DNA from: Gammaproteobacteria bacterium
Lineage (GTDB): Bacteria; Pseudomonadota; Gammaproteobacteria; Enterobacterales; Kangiellaceae
Length of the DNA: 5,194 nt
Assembly: GCA_013372875.1 (NCBI GenBank)
Contig: JABXIW010000204.1
Span: 1-5,194, forward strand
Direction: 5' to 3'
Below are positions 1 through 4,204 of this stretch, piece after piece. The notes below the pieces were generated by a model that ran no database searches, was not told the DNA's origin, and saw only the letters and a program-made list of their open reading frames with translations. The translations under genes were made by a program, and so were the position numbers. Numbering within the stretch: the stretch's first letter is position 1; the number at the start of each line of letters is the position of its first letter.

Positions 1-4
1 TCAT
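1..4 (-). CDS. 5' end of a divergent gene, start codon only
   Basis: Read on the minus strand, the left edge gives AAGGATTAATA followed by ATG and one further base (A). This is a strong AAGGA Shine-Dalgarno with a six-base spacer before an ATG at 4-2. Only the start codon and one base lie inside the window, so the product cannot be read. In Vibrio, polysaccharide loci of this kind are commonly bordered by gmhD/hldD (ADP-heptose epimerase), whose protein begins Met-Ile; ATGA is compatible with that but is no real evidence. The start call rests on the ribosome binding site and on plausible minus-strand promoters just upstream. Confidence 0.4.
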
Positions 5-50
5 TATTAATCCTTGTATTTCAGATTTTAAAACATCGATGTTTGGTCTG

Positions 51-100
51 TTTATAACATACCACCTCTCATTTTAGTTAAAAAACAATCAGCATGTAAA
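51..100 (-). promoter_or_regulatory. Candidate sigma-70 promoters for the divergent gene
   Basis: On the minus strand, TTTACA (100-95) and TAAAAT (76-71) are separated by 18 bases, each matching the sigma-70 consensus at five of six positions. Closer to the gene, TGTTATAAA (59-51) is an extended -10 (TG-n-TATAAA) with only a weak -35. Either would give a short leader before the ATG at 4-2. These are consensus matches only, in AT-rich DNA where chance matches are common. Confidence 0.35.
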
Positions 101-137
101 TAGTTTCCTATGCGAATTTACCTAATGCTAAAGAAAG

Positions 138-257
138 ACCGTGGAAGAACTGAGAGTTCGCTATGTGGGATTCTTGTATTTTATAAAGATGCACATCCTA
201 TTGCTTAAGCTTAAGCTTAAGTCAACTCTGAGTTCGAGCAAACGTTCACGGTTTTTA
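138..257. repeat. Nested inverted repeat with two dyad-symmetric boxes
   Basis: AACTGAGAGTT (148-158) and AACTCTGAGTT (224-234) are each palindromic about their centre (AACT-GAG-AGTT and AACTC-T-GAGTT) and share AACT..GAGTTCG, so they are related in both direct and inverted orientation, 76 bases apart. Outside them ACCGTG (138-143) is complementary to CACGGT (247-252), which runs into a T5 tract (252-256). GAACTGAGAGTT (147-158) can also pair with AACTCTGAGTTC (224-235) with one mismatch. Possible readings are a pair of operator sites or a large stem with a terminator-like 3' edge. Confidence 0.45.
204..221. repeat. Triple tandem CTTAAG hexamer
   Basis: Three perfect head-to-tail copies of the palindromic hexamer CTTAAG occupy these 18 bases, so the whole block is itself a perfect palindrome. 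It lies between the two dyad boxes of the surrounding inverted repeat. It is non-coding. Tandem hexamers can change copy number by slippage, and the unit could also be part of a protein-binding site, but neither is shown by the sequence. Confidence 0.8.
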
Positions 258-366
258 TTCCAAGCAATCCTTGTTGTATCTGGTTTTTAGTCGCTGATAG
301 TCAATGCTTTTCTTATTTGTGAGAATTTACTTACCATAAACAGAACTTTGAGAAGGTTTCACCCTA

Positions 367-395
367 TTGCCGTTTTGCGCTAATCCATGCATAAT
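367..395 (+). promoter_or_regulatory. Candidate sigma-70 promoter of the polysaccharide operon
   Basis: TTGCCG (367-372) and CATAAT (390-395) are separated by the ideal 17 bases and match the -35 and -10 consensus at four and five of six positions. Transcription would start near 402, about 110 bases upstream of the JUMPstart element, so that ops would be transcribed as RfaH recruitment requires. It is the best-spaced pair found on the plus strand in the leader, but other promoters in this AT-rich region are possible. Confidence 0.35.
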
Positions 396-511
396 TTGCC
401 AGCTTTTGTCTGGCGTTTATCAAGACTATTTTTTTGAACGACTAGTCGCAAAAGTAAGGCTTGAAAAGAATATTTATATCAATAAACCGAATGAGATCGG
501 GAATCAGCGAA

Positions 512-548
512 CAGTGGCTAACGCGTAATGCCGCCGGGCGGTAGCGTG
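512..548 (+). promoter_or_regulatory. JUMPstart element with ops site (RfaH recruitment)
   Basis: The stretch begins CAGTGGCTAACG and ends in GGCGGTAGCGTG (537-548), the exact ops core found at the end of the roughly 39-base JUMPstart sequences upstream of enterobacterial and Vibrio O-antigen and capsule operons. In these systems ops pauses RNA polymerase and recruits RfaH, which suppresses termination and polarity over long operons. Here the ops core forms half of a perfect inverted repeat, CCGCC-G-GGCGG (531-541). Just after it GCGT-GAAA-ACGC (544-555) can form a hairpin with a GNRA tetraloop. Position 97 bases before the first gene's start codon fits the known layout. The match is strong in the ops half and loose in the 5' half. 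Confidence 0.9.
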
Positions 549-607
549 AAAACGCACAAGCGAAATTGACAAAAGTTAACAGACATTCACTGCGCGCGTC
601 ATTCATA

Positions 608-652
608 ATGTGCTGCGGTCAGTCGACACCCAAGGAACACTTACGTGATTAA
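608..652 (+). CDS. Possible 14-codon upstream ORF overlapping the barrel gene start
   Basis: An ATG at 608 opens the frame MCCGQSTPKEHLRD and stops at TAA 650-652, five bases past the GTG start codon (645-647) of the next gene in another frame. The arrangement would permit a leader peptide that couples to, or competes with, initiation at the GTG. No Shine-Dalgarno precedes the ATG, and the frame covers the ribosome binding site of the barrel gene. It is probably fortuitous, and is recorded because of the overlap and the Cys-Cys pair. Confidence 0.12.
   Translation: MCCGQSTPKEHLRD
632..636 (+). promoter_or_regulatory. Ribosome binding site fixing a GTG start
   Basis: AAGGA lies eight bases before GTG 645-647. 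It decides the start of the barrel gene: GTG is the only start that supplies the signal peptide, since the next in-frame ATG is deep inside the mature protein. Confidence 0.8.
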
Positions 653-1160
653 TAAACGACCATGGCTAGGGGCGTTGAGTGCAATCAGCTTAGGCTTGTG
701 CTCATTTTCGGCCTCAGCAGATTTTTATGCTGGTGCGTTAGTCAGTTACTCTAACGCCGAATTTCTTCATTCCTCTTCTTCAGTAACCGAGGGAAACCCT
801 TTCCTTCTACAAGCGCAAGCTGGTTACTTCTTCAATGACTACCTCGCTTTTGAAGCGCGTTACGGAACTTCTGTACAACGAGACAATGGACTTGCAGTAG
901 ACAGCCTAGCGAGTGGCTTTCTTAAGCTGAACATGCCCGTCTCCGAACGTATCGCACTGTACGGACTTGCTGGTTATTCGAGCGTTCAGATCGACCAACA
1001 AAATGTAGGCTCAAATAAAGATCAAGGTTTTAGCTTTGGTTTAGGTATGCATTACGCCTTAGACAAGCAGAATGCGATTGTCTTTGAGTTTGTTGATTGT
1101 ACATCTGAAGAACAGGTTCGCTTGAACGCACTTACTTTTGGCTTTCAACACCGATTTTAA
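645..1160 (+). CDS. Small outer-membrane beta-barrel protein
   Basis: The 171-residue product looks like an eight-strand outer-membrane barrel of the OmpA-like/porin-family beta-barrel group. Residues 1-25 form a Sec signal peptide: Lys4 and Arg5, a hydrophobic stretch from Trp7 to about Phe21, and a signal peptidase I site after Ala-Ser-Ala25. The mature chain opens with DFYAGALVSYS and alternates short hydrophobic strands with polar loops, including FEARYGTS, ALYGLAGYS and FSFGLGMHYAL. It ends in LTFGFQHRF, a terminal strand closing in Phe, the usual Bam recognition signal. GTG is chosen as start because of the AAGGA site and the signal peptide. It is the first gene after JUMPstart and precedes the polysaccharide exporter, which suggests a role in polysaccharide export or surface attachment; that role is inferred from context only. 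A single cysteine in the mature chain (in FVDCTSEE) is unusual for an outer-membrane barrel. Barrel genes at this place in Vibrio loci may carry wbf names, but I cannot assign one securely. Confidence 0.85.
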   Translation: MINKRPWLGALSAISLGLCSFSASADFYAGALVSYSNAEFLHSSSSVTEGNPFLLQAQAGYFFNDYLAFEARYGTSVQRDNGLAVDSLASGFLKLNMPVSERIALYGLAGYSSVQIDQQNVGSNKDQGFSFGLGMHYALDKQNAIVFEFVDCTSEEQVRLNALTFGFQHRF

Positions 1161-1174
1161 TTAAAGACCTAGTG

Positions 1175-1198
1175 CCTAGTTTTGTGGCTAGGATTTTT
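1175..1198 (+). terminator. Weak intrinsic terminator or attenuator between barrel gene and exporter
   Basis: CCTAG (1175-1179) pairs with CTAGG (1188-1192); two G-U pairs can extend the stem to seven with a four-base loop. Five T residues follow at 1194-1198. An upstream CCTAG copy (1168-1172) could pair with the same right arm. The hairpin sits 15 bases after the barrel gene's stop codon. The short stem suggests partial termination, which RfaH-modified polymerase could read through. Confidence 0.45.
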
Positions 1199-1226
1199 AA
1201 CTCCTGACTTTAAATAGCGAATTATC

Positions 1227-3899
1227 ATGCTCAAAGGATATTTCTCGATAGGTGCTTGCATTCTGGCAAGCCTATTTGCGCCGTTTACTAATGCGCAGAC
1301 TCCAACCCCAGAACAAATTCAGATGTTTCAGAACTTACCTGCTGACCAGCAACAGGCACTGGCGAGTAAGTATGGTATCTCTATTCCATCCGGTGCTTCT
1401 TCTCAGCCAAGCAGTTACCAAAATCCTAAAGTGGTCGAGCCGCGTCCGGTTGCTAGCAGCGCGACTGAAGCAAAAGTAAGCGACGCTGAAAAAGACGAGC
1501 AAGGTCTAAAGCGTTTTGGTTTAGATTTGTTTGCAGGTTCACCTACGACGTTTGCACCAATCAGTGATGTGCCTGTTCCGGCTGACTACACGGTAGGAGC
1601 TGGTGATGAAATCGTTATTCAACTTTTTGGTAAAGAGAACACGACGCATCGCCTTCGAGTTAATCGCGCTGGTATCATTAATTTCCCCTCTCTTGGACCT
1701 GTTCAAGTAGCTGGCATGACATTCTCTGACGTGCGTGATTCTCTAAATCAGCGAGTAAAAGAGCAAATGATCGGGGTTCGCAGTGATATTTCTTTAGGCG
1801 AAATGCGTACCATGCAAGTTTTTGTTATGGGTGATGCCTACAAGCCAGGTGCTTACACGGTAAGTGCCCTAACCACGATCTCTCAAGCGATTTACTATAG
1901 CGGTGGCTTTAGTGAAAGTGGCGCCCTTCGTAACGTGCAACTTAAGCGCAATGGTCAGGTAATTCGTAAACTTGATATGTACGACCTGTTACTTAAAGGT
2001 GATGCGCGTAACGACATCCGCTTATTACCAGGAGACGTGGTCTTCATCGGTGCATTGGGTAACACTATTTCGATTGATGGTGAAGTAAACCGCCCGGCAA
2101 TCTATGAAATCAAACCAGGTGAAACCTATAAGCAAGCTATTCAAATGGCCGGCGGTTTTACGGCTAACGCTTATAGCGATCAAATCGAAGTGAAGCGTTA
2201 CGCCGCAAAAGGTGCTCGCGATGCATTAACACTGAACTTTAGTCAGTCACATGACCAACAAATTAAAGTCAAAGATGGTGATGCGGTTAATGTACTTAAG
2301 AAAAACGAAGAATTGACTCGTTACGTACAAATTGAAGGTGACGTTCGTCATCCGGGCTTTATTGAGTGGAAGAGCGGTCTGCGTATTGCAGATTTATTCC
2401 AATCGGTCGATACCTCATTCAATTCTACCGCAGATGTAAGCTATGCCGTTGTTGTTCGAGAGATTAACCCACAACGTGATATCGAGGTTTATCAAGTTAA
2501 CCTTGCAAACGCGATTCTTTCGCCGAGCAGCAAAGATAACCTAAAGCTAAATTCACGTGACCGAGTGTTGGTATTTAACCGCTTCAATAACGAAGATTTG
2601 GATATATTAGCGGATCAAGAAACCGTTGCCAAAGCGAAAACCTTAGAGCAAGCTCAACTTCAAGCACAACAAGAGCAATTGAAAGAACAAGAAGTCATGA
2701 GCTCATCAGTGGCGGTGTCTTCTGCCACTCCACTAGAAAAAGATTCAAAACAATCAAAGATTGTGTTCCGAGGCAAAGAAATCACGAAAGACGATTTTGA
2801 AGCATTAAAACAAAATACTCGCCGCACGTTACTTGCTCCTGTGTTGCTGCAGCTCCAACAACAATCTCGTTTAGGTTTGGCTACGCAAATTGCAGAAGTC
2901 TTCGGTGAGGTAAAACACCCTGGGCGTTACCCAATTACCCCGCGCATGACGATTTCTACCTTAATTGAGGCTGCTGGTGGTTTAACTTATAACGCATTTA
3001 CCATCAACGCAGAGTTAGCTCGTACGGTAATTAACAGTAAAGATGAGCGCGCTTCTATTTATATTGAGCGTATTGATTTGCGCCAGGCCATCAAGGGTAG
3101 CGCCCCTGACGATGCCATTATTGTTGGCAGAGATCGCTTAAATATACTCGAGAAGCCAGACGTCAAACTACAAAGTACAGTAACACTTCAAGGCGAAGTC
3201 CGCTTCCCTGGAACTTATACCGTTCGCCAGGGGGAAACCTTAGGTGATCTATTAGAGCGTGCTGGTGGTTTAACCGAATTTGCACATCCGCAAGGAGCTA
3301 TCTTCACTCGTGAGGCTTTACGCCTGCAAGAGCAAAAACTATTGAATCAATACGCAGCAGATATGCGCGCCGAAACTGCGAAGAAAACCTTCCGTGCTGA
3401 TAGTAATATGGGTTCAGTAATCTCAGATCCGGACAAAACACTGAAGTTTGTTGAAGAGGCAAGCCGTAGCAAAGCTCTTGGTCGCATGGTAGTGCAGCTT
3501 AATCGCATTCTTAAAGATGAGCGCTCCGCGGATTTTATGCTAGAAGATGGCGATTTCCTATTTGTACCGACCTTCAGAAACACGGTTTCGATCATGGGTG
3601 AAGTTCAAGTTCCAATTACATATCTACTTGATAATAAGCTAGATGTGGATGATTACTTGAACAAAGCAGGTGGCGCGAAAAAACAAGCAGACGAAGATCG
3701 TATCTTCGTTGTACGTGCAGACGGCTCGGTTTACAAGCCAACGTCAGGTTACTGGTTTGGTAACAACCATGAAGAGCTAAAAGCGGGTGACACCATTGTT
3801 GTACCAATTGATACTGACTACCGTGATGCATTGAGTACCTGGACAGCAGCTACTCAGATTCTTTACCAAACAGGTGTAGCGATCAACGCGTTGAAGTAA
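1227..3899 (+). CDS. wbfF: Multi-SLBB polysaccharide export protein (WbfF/OtnA type)
   Basis: This 890-residue protein is a periplasmic/outer-membrane polysaccharide exporter of the Wza superfamily, much longer than Wza (about 380 residues). Residues 1-23 are a signal peptide cut after Thr-Asn-Ala. A Pro/Gln/Ser-rich segment follows (about 24-115). The polysaccharide export domain spans roughly 118-190 (PADYTVGAGDEIVIQLFG, RAGIINFPSLGPV). Six SLBB-type units follow, each starting near a G-[DE]-x-x-x-P motif: 202 (GDAYKPGAY), 285 (GEVNRP), 371 (GDVRHPG), 560 (GEVKHPGRY), 656 (GEVRFPGTY) and 791 (GEVQVP). Most carry a later AGG or SGG turn. A Gln/Glu-rich, probably coiled segment (about 462-490) splits units three and four. 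The last 25 residues form an amphipathic stretch (TWTAATQILYQTGVAINALK) that could be the outer-membrane helix seen in Wza; this is inference. ATG 1227 is chosen for the signal peptide, although no good Shine-Dalgarno precedes it. The name follows V. cholerae O139 wbfF (otnA). Its downstream neighbour is wzz, as in O139. Confidence 0.9.
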   Translation: MLKGYFSIGACILASLFAPFTNAQTPTPEQIQMFQNLPADQQQALASKYGISIPSGASSQPSSYQNPKVVEPRPVASSATEAKVSDAEKDEQGLKRFGLDLFAGSPTTFAPISDVPVPADYTVGAGDEIVIQLFGKENTTHRLRVNRAGIINFPSLGPVQVAGMTFSDVRDSLNQRVKEQMIGVRSDISLGEMRTMQVFVMGDAYKPGAYTVSALTTISQAIYYSGGFSESGALRNVQLKRNGQVIRKLDMYDLLLKGDARNDIRLLPGDVVFIGALGNTISIDGEVNRPAIYEIKPGETYKQAIQMAGGFTANAYSDQIEVKRYAAKGARDALTLNFSQSHDQQIKVKDGDAVNVLKKNEELTRYVQIEGDVRHPGFIEWKSGLRIADLFQSVDTSFNSTADVSYAVVVREINPQRDIEVYQVNLANAILSPSSKDNLKLNSRDRVLVFNRFNNEDLDILADQETVAKAKTLEQAQLQAQQEQLKEQEVMSSSVAVSSATPLEKDSKQSKIVFRGKEITKDDFEALKQNTRRTLLAPVLLQLQQQSRLGLATQIAEVFGEVKHPGRYPITPRMTISTLIEAAGGLTYNAFTINAELARTVINSKDERASIYIERIDLRQAIKGSAPDDAIIVGRDRLNILEKPDVKLQSTVTLQGEVRFPGTYTVRQGETLGDLLERAGGLTEFAHPQGAIFTREALRLQEQKLLNQYAADMRAETAKKTFRADSNMGSVISDPDKTLKFVEEASRSKALGRMVVQLNRILKDERSADFMLEDGDFLFVPTFRNTVSIMGEVQVPITYLLDNKLDVDDYLNKAGGAKKQADEDRIFVVRADGSVYKPTSGYWFGNNHEELKAGDTIVVPIDTDYRDALSTWTAATQILYQTGVAINALK

Positions 3900-3908
3900 G
3901 GAACGACA

Positions 3909-3929
3909 ATGTCATTCCAATCAGCTTAA
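3909..3929 (+). CDS. Six-codon micro-ORF after the exporter gene
   Basis: AAGGAA (3898-3903), overlapping the exporter's TAA stop codon, sits five bases before ATG 3909, which opens MSFQSA and stops at TAA 3927-3929. The ribosome binding site is better than those of the two large genes on either side. It may be a leader peptide upstream of the 13-bp hairpin, or the surviving start of a gene lost from this position. The sequence cannot separate these from chance. Confidence 0.25.
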   Translation: MSFQSA

Positions 3930-3957
3930 AACAAGATTAGAAATACAATAATAGTAA

Positions 3958-3998
3958 GAGCTTATGTAACGATTGAAGTTACATAAGCTCAGTTTTAT
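3958..3998 (+). terminator. Perfect 13-bp hairpin, probable intrinsic terminator
   Basis: GAGCTTATGTAAC (3958-3970) and GTTACATAAGCTC (3978-3990) are exactly complementary around a seven-base loop (gattgaa). AG and then four T residues (3993-3996) follow. The stem is long and perfect but AT-rich, and the U tract is short and displaced by two bases. It lies 59 bases after the exporter stop codon and would tend to end or attenuate transcription before wzz unless antitermination acts. It might instead protect the 3' end of a processed upstream message. Confidence 0.65.
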
Positions 3999-4063
3999 GA
4001 ACATTATTAATCAAAACGGCAAATACTACTCTGAACACCAATAGTGGCATTATTCAGCCGTAG

Positions 4064-4101
4064 CCCGTCATTCCTGCGAGCCGAAGCGAGACTAGGAATC
4101 T
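4064..4101. repeat. REP-like dispersed palindromic repeat
   Basis: CCCGTCATTCCTGCGAGCC through GACTAGGAATCT is built like the short intergenic palindromes common in Vibrio and other gamma-proteobacteria, with a CGTCATTCC edge and a GGAATCT edge. ATTCCT (4070-4075) pairs with AGGAAT (4094-4099) around a GC-rich centre containing two copies of GCGAG. Its composition differs from the AT-rich DNA around it. Such elements may act in mRNA stabilisation or as targets of REP-associated transposases; the family assignment is from memory of the pattern and needs a copy count in a whole genome. Confidence 0.6.
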
Positions 4102-4158
4102 TGTCACCGCGCGGTTGTGTTTTGAAAGTCGGAGAATAATCAATCAAATTTCACCAAT

Positions 4159-4187
4159 CTCTGAGTCTAATATAACGAACCTCAGAG
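4159..4187 (+). promoter_or_regulatory. Hairpin just upstream of the wzz ribosome binding site
   Basis: CTCTGAG (4159-4165) and CTCAGAG (4181-4187) are perfectly complementary across a 15-base AT-rich loop. The right arm ends three bases before the AGGA (4191-4194) that serves wzz, ten bases before its ATG. The stem could affect ribosome access or mRNA decay. It has no U tract and is not a terminator. Confidence 0.35.
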
Positions 4188-4204
4188 CTTAGGATTAAAG
4201 ACCA

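Larger units (their letters stand above)
5..511. other. Long AT-rich intergenic leader without a gene
   Basis: No open reading frame with a convincing start or ribosome binding site was found on either strand between the divergent start at the left edge and the JUMPstart element. The stretch contains minus-strand promoter candidates, two dyad-symmetric boxes, a triple hexamer repeat, and a plus-strand promoter candidate followed by a small hairpin (GCCAG 398-402, CTGGC 410-414, seven-base loop). Such a long regulatory region upstream of a surface-polysaccharide operon suggests more control than a single promoter, but no binding protein can be named from the sequence. Confidence 0.6.
3900..4204. 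other. 305-base gap between exporter and wzz
   Basis: No gene beyond the micro-ORF was found here on either strand. The gap contains a perfect 13-bp hairpin, an imperfect hairpin (CTGAA 4031-4035 with TTCAG 4053-4057, inner CCA/TGG), a REP-like palindrome, the 10-bp palindrome ACCGCGCGGT (4106-4115), and a hairpin immediately before the wzz ribosome binding site. The hairpin density suggests a transcriptional boundary or an RNA processing region inside the operon. No convincing promoter was found; TATAAC at 4171 lacks a -35. Confidence 0.6.

Noticed and set aside
182..187. TATAAA as a plus-strand -10 element.
   Set aside because: No -35 match at a suitable distance and no extended TG; expected by chance in AT-rich DNA.
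138..257. CRISPR-like array or integron attachment site from the repeated AACT..GAGTTCG boxes.
   Set aside because: There are only two imperfect copies, with no regular spacer series and no integrase core sites or nearby cas or integrase genes.
566..594. TTGACA at 566-571 as a -35 for a promoter downstream of JUMPstart.
   Set aside because: No acceptable -10 lies at 16-18 bases (ACTGCG at 17). CATAAT at 604-609 is 32 bases away. A promoter here would also bypass ops.
5..644. tRNA, sRNA or riboswitch gene in the leader.
   Set aside because: No cloverleaf, T-loop motif or known aptamer core was recognised; the hairpins seen are short and are better explained by JUMPstart and local dyads.
1227..1260. 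Lipobox-like Ile-Gly-Ala-Cys11 in the exporter signal peptide, suggesting a Wza-like lipoprotein.
   Set aside because: The hydrophobic stretch before Cys11 is too short (about seven residues after Lys3) and continues past it to a good signal peptidase I site after Thr-Asn-Ala23.
1252..1479. Open frame of 75 codons inside the exporter gene, plus strand.
   Set aside because: It is an out-of-frame shadow of the exporter coding sequence, with no family resemblance.
3347..3831. Two minus-strand open frames (3347-3595 and 3616-3831).
   Set aside because: Both lie opposite well-supported SLBB-coding sequence, with low-complexity or unlikely composition; they are antisense shadows.
4101..4140. TTGTCA (4101-4106) or TTGTGT (4115-4120) with AATAAT (4135-4140) as a wzz promoter.
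   Set aside because: Spacings are 28 and 14 bases, outside the working range.
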